Program-made: the position numbers and the translations under genes
Assembly: GCF_000276665.1 (NCBI RefSeq)
Contig: NW_004955447.1
Span: forward strand, 12,844,853-12,908,852
DNA: 64,000 nucleotides
Direction of reading: 5' to 3'
From: Chinchilla lanigera
Taxonomy: Eukaryota > Chordata > Mammalia > Rodentia > Chinchillidae
Notes under the pieces: model-generated
Databases searched by the model: none
The model's input: the letters and a program-made list of their open reading frames with translations, nothing else
What the model was told of the DNA's origin: nothing
Shown here: one piece after another, positions 49,174 to 61,280 of the stretch
Layout: every line of letters starts with the position of its first letter
How positions within the stretch are numbered: the stretch's first letter is position 1

Positions 49174-50149
49174 ACTACATGAAAAAATTGTGACAAAGTC
49201 CAGATTCCTGGGCTAAAATCAGAACAAAAACTAATGGAAGCTAAAAATCACAACAAGAACTGATGAGGACTAATTGGATCAAGAACAAAGCAACAGCAGC
49301 AGGTACAAATGTTCTATCAACTTCAAATTCACACCTAAAATTTTAAAAAATTATGGATGTATAAACTTTATTTGCAGCTACACTGCAAAGATTTGTTGGT
49401 TTCTAAGTCTCATGGAGAAATAGTTTGAATATTGATTCTTCTTTTATGTAATCCTTAATAATCGTTATTCCTGTCACATGCCCAGGCAATCAAAGGACCA
49501 TATACATTTGTGCTTAATTAACAATTGTTTTCACTGATTGTGTATTTTGCTTCTAAAACCTGTTAGCATTCTGTGGAAGGAAATTAAAAGCAAAACTTAA
49601 AATATTCAGTTTCTTTTAAAAGATGTATATTATTCTAGGTAGTAGACAGATAGGCCAACCAAGTATATGTATTAAGCAAATAAAATGACAGTCAAGAAAG
49701 AGCTGAGTAGATATTGATGAGGAAGCCTAACGGATACTGGAAAGCTGTTTTCCTTGAGATATTCAATACTCACGATTCAAAAACATCAAGCTTTCAGGGC
49801 AAGCTCTACAATGTACCAGCTTTAATTAGCACCACAGAACTGTGTAGTGATGCAGATCTGCTTATAAGTTACACCCAGTTGCTTCCTACAACTCAAATAA
49901 AAGGTAGGAAGACATTATCTCATTAAAAAGCAAGAATTCATTATAGATGGTTCACCCTAATATAAGAAGCATATTTCTCTGGTATTTTATAAAATACTTT
50001 AGGAGGAATCAAATTTTCTCATTTATATTCAAAGTGCAAAACATTTAAGTGGAAATAACCCAATATTTTAATAGAGTTTATTTAAACAAATACAGGTGGT
50101 TATGTCTTTGTAAAAGTGTTGCCCACTGGCACAGCATTCAGCTTATTTT
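49174..50149. other. Unique sequence
   Basis: No feature recognised; the 70-codon frame at 49714-49926 has no domain. Confidence 0.45.
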
Positions 50150-50162
50150 AAAGGTTAGAATT

Positions 50163-50276
50163 GGGGCTGGGGATTTAGCTCAGCGGCAAAAGCCCTTGCC
50201 TGGCAAGCGCAAGGTCATGAGTTCAGTTCCCGGTACCGGAGAAAAACCAAAAAATAAAAAATAAAAATAAAAAAAT
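50163..50276 (+). mobile_element. ID-type SINE with perfect 13-bp duplication
   Basis: 'ggggctggggatttagctca', 'aaggtcatgagttcagttcc', 'cggtaccggagaaaaacc', A-rich tail. 'aaaggttagaatt' at 50150-50162 and 50277-50289. This looks like one of the least diverged ID copies in the window. Confidence 0.97.
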
Positions 50277-50698
50277 AAAGGTTAGAATTACCTACCTTAT
50301 AAATTAAGGATTCATGCAATCAGTATGTTTATATTGGTAATTTATTTTCCATTTTAACTTCCAATTTCCTGATCAAGAAGGTCAATTTAAAATGGAAGAT
50401 GGATTTATTTTATCACATTAAAATGTGTAAGAAAGAGTAGAAGTTAAAATGATTTGTATTGTAGGGGCATAGATGAAACTCTAGCATTCGAGGACCATCT
50501 TCAACCTTCCACCACTCGTGGATTAGAAGAAGAGCACCACGGCTTCTGGGAGGGCAAGACTTCATCATGCCAGCTCTAGTGACATGAGTTCTTTAGGGCA
50601 ATGCTCAAGGCAGTGAGACTACATGCGCGTATTTTTTCACACATTAAAATGTACACTTCATTTTAAAGTAGCACCTATATAAATCAGATGAGAAAGGA

Positions 50699-50745
50699 GA
50701 CAAAGGAGAGAGAAAAAAAGAGAGAGAGACAAAGACAGAGAGGCT
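50699..50745. repeat. (GA)n-rich low complexity
   Basis: Runs of aga/gaga between 50699 and 50745. The serine/leucine-rich minus-strand frame at 50658-50858 is a translation of this. Confidence 0.75.
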
Positions 50746-53700
50746 GCAATACCATTGTTAGGGGAATTAACATTAACGGTCACCATTAACAGAGCAGAGT
50801 GTGAAAAAATACAAAAGACGGGAACACCAAGAATTAAGGGAATTTTGAAATTTGGCAAGTTTGGACCACAAGTCAGTTTGAGCCCGAAGGAAACAGGCTA
50901 GTTTGAAAGAGTATCTCGTAAGGAACTGACCTCCCCTCCAACTATATTTAGCCCATTAAGTTACACTGAATCACACAACCTTACTCACCTTTCACGGCGC
51001 CAGTGCTGAATAGCAGATAGAAATATAACTAGGACAAAATGGCTTATTCTTGTAAGGAGTTCAGAACTCGTTTAGAAAGAAAGCCTAGGAGGGAAAATTG
51101 AAGATAAGATCCTGTCTTCTTGGTCTATAGAATATGGGCTCCCCTGTGAGAAAAGAAAATTTAGAACATTCACAGGTCACATCTCATTCTAGAGACGACA
51201 AGTTGGGGTTATTTCCTCCCTGTATTTGTGCGAAGACTAACAATCAAGGTTTGGCTGCCTTTCGATTTTTAACTTTAGAAAGATAAGAAGAAGGACTTGG
51301 TTGGAGAGCATTTATTGTACTAAATAGCTTCTGACCATGATTTTCATTTTAGGTAAATTTTTAAAGTAGTGTTATTCTTAGCTATCCTTTAGGGTCCCAA
51401 AATAATTTCAATGCAGTGTGATTCTCTATAATCATGTTTTTAGTAATGGATTTAGAACATAACTGATCAGAAATAGGCTGAGGTTGGACCTGATAAACAA
51501 CTTGCTGATAACTTTCCCTGAAGTTATGAAAAAGATTCGTTGTCTTAGAAATTTCCAAGAGATATAAAGCATGCCCAAATGGCAGAATAATAGTTTATAT
51601 TATTTGCTCCTTGGAAACATGTTTACTTTGAGAATTTAATTTCAAGAATTTACACTGACATAAGAATATATTCCATGAAGAATAATATTTTCAGCAGGCA
51701 ATACTTTTGTTAACGGTAGAATATGAAATTTCTAGAATCAACTCATAGACAAAAATGTTCTATCGTATGATACTGATAACTCTTTAAACACAAAAACTAT
51801 ATATCTGGAATTTATAGCACAAATTTTACTTTATCTCTTTCATATTTTTGTGTAAATCTACCTTTTGCAGTGCAATTGTTATTTAGCTTTCTTTCCTGAA
51901 GAAAATCATTTTTATGTTTGCCAAAACGTGATTAATTTTCAAAAACTGTAATTACTATGCTATAATCATTCTATGGAAAGTTAATCTCTTTCATTTGACA
52001 GCAGTGTTGAACACTGGTAAGTGTTAAATTGTCTCTTAGGTAGAGCACTTTGTAAAGTTGTTCTCTATAACTCCAACTTTTGGACTTGCTTCTACTGACA
52101 GTCGTTTAATGTTCAAACTATGTCGTACCTTGTTCTTAATCTTCCCAGGAAAAGATACTCTTAACTTTTGTGTGTATGTGTGTATTATTCTACTTTACAG
52201 TACTCTAAATGATTGCAATTTTGTTTTCTCATGAACTGAAACAATATAATCTATTAAATGATATGTTTTCATCATTTCTTTGGAAGATAAATGCTCTTTC
52301 TCTTTTCAGACTGCAAAATATCTATGGACAACTTCTTTGTCTGAAGTTGATTTAATTTATAAGACACTGTACTACACATTTTGAGCTAGCCTGAGTGTCC
52401 TCTGGTTGTTAAAGAATTTTAAATAAAGAAAGCATGTTAGCTAATTTTACTTTTGCTACTTTTGCATTTTACTCATAAGCTTTTTACCAGAAGTGTGCTA
52501 TCTTACACATTCTGATTTGAGGGTCCTCTATCATTTATGCTTTTTTGCTTCTTTGTATAACAAAAAGGGATTTGTATTTAAAGACTTATCTAGCTTAATG
52601 CAGAATAAATTCACATTTACCACCTAAAGTGGTCGATTTGATTTGCTAAGAATTCTAACATATTTTAGTTGAGAGGACATATGGGAGTAACATACCACTA
52701 ATGCTACCTAAGATAAAATTTCATTAACTGCTTTCTCCATTTTTACCTTTTACACTGATTTCTTTTTCACCCTTAAATACCATAGAATTGGGTTTTAGTG
52801 ACTTTTCACCCACTTCTTTATTTTCAAAAGACATAGTGAATTTCTCAATAACATTTTAACCAAACATTTTTGTGTTCTTCCATTAAACTAAACCTGACTG
52901 TTGATTACTTAAGAGTACATGTATTTTAAGTTAAAAGCAAACATTTCAGCACTTCAAACACAGTAAATAATTAATGTTTTCAACTACAGAAAAATGAGAG
53001 CTAATTGCCCAACACCTCTGCACAGTGAACCCTGAGCATTGATTCTGGGAATCAAGGTCACTGTTTGCATTTGCTTATTCTACAGGCACTGATGATTATT
53101 TCATCCAGCACTCAGCTTCGGTCCTCAAACTAGAAACGGGTTAGAAGGAACAAAGCACTTCTGGAAACACTTTTTCCAACGCATTGAAGTTCAGTTAAAA
53201 TCATGTTTTTCAAAACTGCAAGTCTATTTTTATAGTTGCACAGATTATAGAATCACAGAGACTCAATTTAATGTATTACAAGGCAAGGGTGATGACCAAA
53301 GTTTTGTAATGATGAAAATACTGCTTTTCTTTAAACACAAGCAAATACCAATGACTTCATAGTAAAACTAACAAAACGATTTTGGTGCATCATTGTAACT
53401 TCCATGATTTAATTGATTTCAAGGATTTTTTTCTTTTGAAGCACAGAAGGAAAATCCTAATGGGCAAGCACTGCGCTAGCTTTAAAATAAATAAGAGGAA
53501 ACTGGACCAAAACAAAATACTTAAGGTTTTACGATTGATTTTGTGATAATAGCAAATTATAAATTTTCAAAATAAAATATTGCTGGTGTCTTAATACAAA
53601 CAAGTGTACTTACTATGCTGACTTACCAGAAGATACTATTTCAAAGCATAACTAATAAATTATGAAATTAGGAAACCATGCATTTATAAACCAAGTTGAC

Positions 53701-54664
53701 AGAGCATTTTATTGTCACAATAATGAGTAGCCATTTTAATTAGTTTATTTCTATACTCAGGCTGAAGTTGCTTCACAGGAAATGGAGGTACAGAAAGAAA
53801 ATAGAGAAGGAAATTTTAAATCGATATCATTATTTCTTACAAAATGTGTAGAACACCTTGCTTCTTTCGTGCCTAACTTTGTAGTCATTTAATCTGGTTT
53901 AGATGATTACACTTTCTGAGGGTCAGAGAAGACTAGATAGGTCAGCTAGTTTTTCTACTTGGGTTTTCAGTAAACTACAAAGTGTCAGCTAGGGCTGGAT
54001 TCTCGGCTATATGCTTACCTAGGGAGCCAAACACTTCCCGTCTCAGCCTATTGCTGTTGACTTACGGCTCGCGTGTCTGAAGGAGTCTGGAAAGAAAGAA
54101 ATAGTCTGAAGGCTGAGTCTGCTAGCAAGGCTTAGTCTTAGGCACCAAAGTTTGATAAGAGGCTTGACATTTGTTGCCATTCCAGAATGACCTCTGGAAA
54201 TACACACAAAAGATATGATTACACAAGTACATGAACGCCAACAGGTGAGGATGTCGAACACATCTTAATTCACCCTGTCCAAATCTTTTGCTTTCATCAG
54301 TTACCTCCCATTCAGAAAGCTCTAGAGGGAAGGACTAACACTGAGGATTCTAGGATAACATTTAGAAAGTTCTGCATTTACTATATAAGCATGGACTGCA
54401 TTATTCACTGACGTAAAAGGCAAGAAATTCAGAGAGTTGAGCGTTGTCTTTTAGCAAACAAAAATAAATGTGCAGGTAGAAAATTGACATATAATTTTAT
54501 TCTCACAACCTAACCTTCAAACATAAAATAAATAGTTTCTGTCTGTGTGTGTGTAAACGATTTGCATGATTAACTAGTATTTAGTATGCCCAACCAATTT
54601 TAAATTACTTACATTTTTTCTTTTACTGTAAAAAGGTGAAACCTGTATTAGCAATTGAAGTAGA
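50746..54664. other. Longest repeat-poor stretch in the window
   Basis: AT-rich unique sequence with very few frames (one at 54043-54261, no domain). A segment at 53021-53140 has a diverged relative at 59347-59460. The lack of recent insertions could reflect constraint or chance. Confidence 0.5.
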
Positions 54665-54669
54665 TAAAA

Positions 54670-55320
54670 GTAATTTTTTTCTTTTTTATTTTAAAGAGGA
54701 AACATTCAATAAAAACAATACAGAATTTCAAAACAAGGTGATAGGAAATTAACAATAGTTATAATATTGCATATTGTTATCTTCAAAGTAGTTGCTCAGA
54801 TTACCAGATAGAGGCATCAAAATTGATCAGGTAATTTAAGCACTAACTGATGCTTTCAATGAACTAATAGAAAGGAGTAGGATAATTATTTTAACTGTCT
54901 TGTTTATATATTTTTCCCCTTGCTTCTTTTCTCCTTTTTCCCATCCCAGTTGTTCTTTCCTTCTGAGAAGTTTCTTTCCCTTTCACAATATCTACTGTAC
55001 TTTTTGGACCTTATTTACTCTTTCAGGCTCTTACACTAGGGAGACAATACAGTGTTTACATATGTGAGTATTTTCTTTCACTTATGAGTATGGTCTCCAG
55101 TTGCATCCATTTCCCTTTGAAAGCCTCGAATTTATCTTTCTTTATACCTGAGTAGTACTCCATTGTATAAAAACACCACATCATTTTTATTCATTCCTCA
55201 GTTGATGGGCATTTGGATTGTTTCCATGATTTAGCTACTACAAATTGTGCTGCAGTACACATGAGTGTACATATATCGCTGTGGTATGAAGTTTTTAATT
55301 CTTCAGGAAAAATACCCAAA
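54670..55320 (-). mobile_element. 5'-truncated L1, 3' UTR and ORF2 C-terminus
   Basis: 'ttttttattttaaagaggaa' (3' end), 'cccatcccagttgttctttc', 'cttacactagggagacaata', 'gtagtactccattgtataaa', then 'tgggcatttggattgtttcc', ending near 55320. About 650 bp. Confidence 0.85.
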
Positions 55321-55604
55321 TGCCTATGAAAATGGGATAAATATTTCAAAAAAATTTAAACAACTTGTGTCATAATTGTGAAATAGGATTTCAGTGACGC
55401 ATTTAACATTCAAAGAAAGTCATTGCTATTTAAACATAACAAATTAATTTTCCATCTTACTTCAAATGGTCAGAGAACACTTTGCATACAAAGTTAGTAG
55501 ATGAATAAAAATCCATCTAAGAAAATTATATCTCCAGTTTATTTAAGTTATAAGTTTTATAAATGATACCATGGAAATCTCTCATTTTGAAAAAAACAGG
55601 AGCT

Positions 55605-55685
55605 CTTGATCTTAACGTGATCTTTTAAATTCTTAATCTTAACTTGATCTTTTAAATTCTTGATCTTAATTTGATCTTTTAAATT
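55605..55685. repeat. 27-bp tandem repeat, three copies
   Basis: Units starting 'cttgatcttaa' or 'cttaatcttaa' and ending 'gatcttttaaatt' begin at 55605, 55632 and 55659. Copies differ at one to four bases. They lie directly beside the A-tail of the B1 at 55691. Confidence 0.95.
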
Positions 55686-55690
55686 CACGT

Positions 55691-55819
55691 AATTTTTTTT
55701 TGGAACAGGGCGCAGGCTGACCTTGAACTCACTATGTATCCTAGGCTGGCCTTGAAACTGTGGCAATCCTCCTGCCTCTGCCTCCCAAGTCCTGGGATTA
55801 CAGGCTTTAGCCATGGCGC
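55691..55819 (-). mobile_element. B1-type SINE (antisense)
   Basis: 'aatttttttttttggaacag', 'gctgaccttgaactcactat', 'cctctgcctcccaagtcctg' and 'ggattacaggctttagccat' are an antisense B1. The 85-codon minus-strand frame spans the B1 and the 27-bp repeat and is not a gene. Confidence 0.92.
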
Positions 55820-55934
55820 AAATAATATTTTTGAAAAACAGAATACTAGCTTGAAAGTAGACAATTGGATTACTTTACTCTTTTAAATATTTATTTTTTC
55901 ACACAGATAACAGACAAGATAATATTTTTTGTTT

Positions 55935-56945
55935 TGTTTTCAGTATCTATGTTTTTATTAGCTCCTGTTTTCGGTACATAATAGCACATTCATCACGGGG
56001 CATTTGTACAAGAACCTAATCTTTAATCTCTTTCCCTTGCTCTCCATCCAGCTCTTCTCCGCCTCCAGACTTACTAAGCTTCAATTTCCATTTTGTCTTC
56101 AATTCTTTCTTCTCCTTTAAATCTCTTTTCCCTTCCTTCCATGTCTTGCTCCTGTTCCCACATCAATAAGTTCTTCCCACTTTCTTATATCCAACCTCTA
56201 TTTTGTTCATAATTTCTGCTTGAAGTTTTTCATGCAAAAGAAAGCAGTGTGATATTTAAACGTGTGTTCGATTTATTTCACTTAGCATTATGGTCTTGAG
56301 GTGTAACTATTTGGCTAAAAATATGTCAAGTTTATCTTTCTTTATGACAGAGTATTATTCCATTGTATATTAGTACCACATGATTTTTATATATTCATCT
56401 ATTGATGGACATGTGGGCTGTTTCCAAGATTTACTGTTGCAAGTTGTAAACATGAGTGTGAATATATTGCTGTGGTAGGATGCTTTTAATTCTTTTGGGA
56501 AGATATCAAGAAGGGGAATAGCTGAGTCAAATGCAACCTGTAGTTGTCACTTTTTGAGGAATCTCCACACTGATCTCCACAGCAGTTGCACCAATCCATA
56601 CTCCCACCAACAGCGGAGAAGGGTTCTTTTTTCTTCACAGCTCCTTCAGCATTTGATATTGGCTGATTTCTTGATGGTAGTCATTCTTTCTATAGTGAGG
56701 TGAAATCTCAGTATTGTTTGAATTTGCATTCTTTGAATATGGAGTGTTTTTTCACATGTTTATTTGCCACTTGTACCTCCATCGGAGGGGTATCTATTGA
56801 TTTGAGATGCCCATTGTTTGATTGGGTCTTTAAATTTGAGAGCTTTCATGTTCTTAGTTCTTTATGTATTCTCGATACTAGTGCTTTGTCAGGGAAGTAG
56901 CTGTCAAACTTTCTCTCCCATTCTGTACATGTTGCCACTTAACCA
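55935..56945 (-). mobile_element. 5'-truncated L1, another subfamily
   Basis: A 3' UTR unlike the other copies ('tttttattagctcctgtttt'), then shared ORF2 C-terminal blocks ('attattccattgtatatt', 'tgggctgtttccaagattta', 'ctccacactgatctccacag'), ending near 56945. The differing 3' UTR suggests a separate L1 lineage. Confidence 0.8.
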
Positions 56946-58149
56946 GAAAAGAAATAGTTCTCGGTAAAATATTTCCTGTAGTGAGCAAGTTATATCAAAT
57001 AATAAATGTTTCCTACACCGGTACCTATCAAGCTGGGCAACAGGCAGTAAGAGAAAGTTGGATATTTTGTTAACATTAGGAAAGACAAATTATATTGCAG
57101 GTTAAAACTTTCACACAAGATAAACTGGTAGTGATAACGCACCGAAGGACTGGTTGGGCTGTCCTGCACAACCAGCTCCTGGGATTCACTCACTGGGACA
57201 CGACAGTGAGAGCTGACCCTCCGGGAGTTCAGAGTTGTGGCTCTTTGCTCCCTAAAGCAGCCTATTTGCAGGGACCCACTATTTTCTGGATGATGGAGAT
57301 GACAGCACTGAGTAGTGACAAAGTATCTTCTTAACTAGGTTGACTCAAGTGAAGGGGGAAACCACACTGTCTTTCAGTACCTGTTAAAGGAAGTCATAAT
57401 TTCCAGAGCTTGAACCGTTAGAGTTGGACAAATCCTCTGCCTCTTCGGAGGAGACTGCAGGAGAGGGAAGAGGGAGCATTTGTTCACCTCTCATTCCCCA
57501 CTCCATCTGTAATCATGGAAATTAAAGCCAAAGTTTACTTCTTGGCCAAGGTTGAAATGTGAGGTAAATTGGGCCGTATCTCTTTCTCCGAAATAGACAA
57601 ATATTATTTTTCATCATTTTGGTCCAGTGAAGCAAGAGCAAAGGATCTTGGCAATACCCTCCTAGATGCAAGTAATCTCAGGCTGAAGAGACACAGTTTA
57701 GACGTACATGACTTCAGAAGAAAAGGTCTGTAACACACGAAGCTCTCTGTGCTTTTTGGTTTTCTAAGTTGGACATAATGTTTACCACAGTAGGGTGGAA
57801 TTTATTGACATGATGTCATAATGAGAAAGTATTCATTCATGGCTTCCTCAGAATTGGATGGTGGTGGCTTCCGTGATACCACATAGACCCAGTGAGTGTC
57901 AGAAAACAGAAGAGGGAAAGCGGAGACCATTGAGTAACTTGGCTTGCTTAAAGCAGTCCTCACACTGGTTTTCATCAATAAAATGATGGATTTTTACTTC
58001 ACGTGGATGAATGTGCATGAATCTCATCTCTATTTTCATGTGACCCTTTTCTAGGTGCAGTCACCTCCAGGACAAATCCACAGGCTCTGTAGTACTCAAC
58101 TTTCCAAAAATTCAAATATATTAACTGTTCCTTTCAATAAATCATTAGA
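56946..58149. other. Unique sequence
   Basis: More balanced base composition than most of the window, with no domain in the frames at 56990-57334. Confidence 0.45.
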
Positions 58150-58159
58150 CATCAGCAGT

Positions 58160-58800
58160 GCAATTATCCCAGCGGTCCTTCTATTTTTCTCCTTCTTCCT
58201 TTCTTTTTCTCCTTTCCCTCATCCCAGTTGTTCCTTCCATTTCAGAAATTTCTTTCCCTTTCACAATGTCTATTGTACCTTTTGGATTTTATTTACTCTT
58301 TCAGGTTCTTACACTAGGGAGACAATACTGTGTTTACACATGTGGGTCTGATTTATTTCACTTATGAGTGTGGTCTCTATTTGCATCCATTTCCCTGTAA
58401 AAGCCTTGAGTTTATCTTTTCTATGGCTGAGTAATACTCCATTGTATAAAAATACCACATCTTTTTTTATCCATTCCTCAGTTGATGGGCATTTGGGTCC
58501 ATCTTGTTTACTGAAGCTCTGTGTCATTTCAAATGTTATTTTTTATCATTTTTTATTCTCTTTAACGGTTTGATCAATCTTACATTCTTACATTTGATAA
58601 CCTGAGCAACTTCTTTGAAGATAACAATATGTAATACAATAACTATTAATTCCTATCATTTTGTTTTGAAACGCTGTATCATTTTTATTGTTTTTGCTTT
58701 GTTTCATTTTTATCTATGATGTTCTTATTTTGTTATTTTTTTTTCAATTCTATTGAAAATAATAAATAAATAAATAAATCTTGCTAGCAGATAACATAAC
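58160..58800 (+). mobile_element. L1 3' fragment with internal inversion (twin priming)
   Basis: 58160-58510 is antisense ORF2 C-terminus and 3' UTR ('cttacactagggagacaata', 'gtaatactccattgtataaa'). 58555-58740 is the rest of the 3' UTR in sense ('ttgataacctgagcaacttc', 'tttgaagataacaatatgta'), followed by the A-rich tail 'aataaataaataaataaat'. Opposite halves meeting head to head, with the tail at the right, is the known twin-priming product of L1 insertion. Confidence 0.8.
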
Positions 58801-60620
58801 CAGCAGAGGGAGAAATTTAAATACACAAATTGGAGTTGTTCTGTATTACTATACATTTCCATTATAAATGTCTTAAATAACTATTTTTTAAAAACTATTT
58901 GAGGCAATCAATTTTATAACTGCCATATTACTTAATTTAATTTTTGTATGCATTTATATTTCTGAAGATAATTTTACAGACTTCTATAACACACATGTAA
59001 AAAATATTGTGTTTTGAGTTCCTTTTTAGTATTAGTTTTAGGCACAAATGTTATATAATTCTCAATTGCACTCTAAATTGCTAATATAGATAGTAATATT
59101 TCAATTCATCTATGAGCATAAAATAATTTTACAGGAATTTTAAATATTGAGAATTTTGACTAAGAAATTTTTTTAAAAACATTGCTTTCTTTCCCTCAGT
59201 GGACAAATAAAAATGTATTGATTACCTATTTGCACATTTATATAAATTTTTCATTTAGGGAAAAACATATCTAAGCAAGCCAATGCATTAAGTAAGTAAC
59301 ACTTTTCAAAAATAGTACATTCAGAGATAATTCATAATATTTCATTCACTGAACCTCCACCTTTCCCTGGGAACCAAGGTCACTGTCAATACTTGCTTGT
59401 TCTATGGCAGGAATGATCATTTTATGTACTGTTCAACTGCTGCTGTCAGACTAAAAACTGATTACAAAAGATGATGATCAAATCATTTCTACAATATATT
59501 GTGAAAGTACAAAGTATTCCCAAGCAACATGGTAATTTAAAGAGAGGGCATTTGTTAATCTAATAGCTTTGTGCTGTGTAACCATTAATTTTTTTAAAAA
59601 ATTGAATGCTTTCATTGGCAGTCATATGGCTTTGGCTTGCACCTGTTACATATCATAAGCACAGATCATCTGAAGGGAGACTTCTGGGTTTATGAGACTA
59701 ATTCATGCAATAAACATTTATGAGGACAATTATTCTCAGTACATTTTTCCAATTTAAATTGCACTTTTATAAAAAGATGAAGTAAATTTTTATGTTTATG
59801 AAAAGAGCTGTAAATATCTGTTTAGTCACATTAAAGTGATTTTCATGGCATCGTTCAACTTGGACAATTTAACAAGAAGAAAAGAGCAATTAGACATAAA
59901 GAATTATATATTTTTAATGACATTGGATGGCTAGTTAAAAGAAATTAATTTTAAATTTGAAAGATGTTTGTCAAATTAAGGGAGAAGGACTTAGTTTTAT
60001 AGTGTCCCATACTAGAAGAATCACTAAACAAAATAGCTGTTTATCTCCCTTGGTAGAAATACATTACATTGAAATGATATTCTTCATTGAGAAAAACTTC
60101 TTTCAATCTTGTTCTTGCTCCTTCTAAACATAAAAAAGGCTCTTTCTTATTATATTAGGAAGACTAAGAAATTCAATAAAGATAAATATTAACTGTCTTT
60201 GGACTGATGTATACTGTAGTCTAGCAATAGTTTTATATTATTTTTATATTTCACAGTTTGAGCTCAATTTCATTCAAAGTCTCATAAAACATATATAAGG
60301 ATGTACAATAAACAAAAGTCACAGGTGTTTAAACATTTCTATAACTTCCTATATCTAAAATGGCTTGCAAATAAAGTCAGATTTAACAAACAGAAATAAA
60401 ACGTACTGAGTTAAATTTGTTTATCAGAAGAAAAAAATGAATGCAAATTTTACTGTAGGTTTATGAAATGTTATAAAGGGCATAGTTTGACTAATGTTTA
60501 AATCTGAAGTTCAAATAAATGAAGATTTTAAATTAAGTTCTTCCCAAACAAGATCTGAAATATATTTATAAACATGAATATAGACATTGTTTATCTCTAA
60601 GGCAAATCTAACTTAGATGT
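58801..60620. other. Unique AT-rich sequence
   Basis: Contains a segment at 59347-59460 related to 53021-53140. No frames above 60 codons and no named repeat. Confidence 0.45.
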
Positions 60621-60624
60621 TGTG

Positions 60625-61280
60625 TTAGTGTTTTTCAGAAGAACAAAGACAGTAGACTCTATGGAAAATGATGAAGATATTTATCAGATTGACATAGATA
60701 ATCAAAGCTGAATATCCCCAGTGGCCCTCTGTGGGCTGGAGAGCTAAGGAGGCTGGTAACTACTCAGTCTATGAACCTGAAACTATCAGAAGAAGACAAT
60801 AGGCCCGGAGATAGCTCAGTGGCACAAGTACCTGCCTGGCAAGTGCAAGGTCCTGAATTTGATTCCGGGTACCAAAAAAAAGTTACGTGCAGAAGAAGAC
60901 AAATGATTAAGCCCCAGTTTGACATTGACAGCTAGGAAATTCTGTATATGAGTCTACATTCAGAGGCTGAAGAATCTGCAGTTCACTACCCACAGGAGAT
61001 GTCAGCAGCAAAATACACCCAGTCAATAAGATTAGAGCTTGCACATGTGAGGGTTGCGCCTTCTTCCATTTTATCTTCTGTCCAGATTTTCAACCAACTG
61101 GATGATGCTACCACATTCACGGTAGGCCTCCGCCTCTCCATAGGCTCAGGAGCATGTCAGTCATCTCTGCAAACATCCTCACCCACGCCCCCAGAAGTGA
61201 GATTTCACAGTGTCCGTGTCATCTCTCCAGTCAAGATAACAACCTGGATTTACCAAAGTCGGCATCCTGTATTGCGTCTG
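60625..61280 (-). repeat. ERVL/MLT2-like LTR (antisense), with nested ID
   Basis: 'gtttttcagaagaacaaaga' at the left, then 'ggctggagagctaaggaggc', 'agaggctgaagaatctgcag' and 'tcaaccaactggatgatgct' follow the antisense order of an ERVL LTR ('gttctctagagaaacagaac', 'gagaagtcccaagatctgcag', 'caactgattggatgaggcc'). The 124-codon frame at 60948-61322 lies mostly in this LTR and is not a gene. Subfamily uncertain. Confidence 0.5.
60800..60889 (+). mobile_element. ID-type SINE nested in the LTR
   Basis: 'ggcccggagatagctcagtg', 'aaggtcctgaatttgattcc', 'gggtaccaaaaaaaa'. 'cagaagaagacaa' flanks it at 60787-60799 and 60890-60902. Confidence 0.93.
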
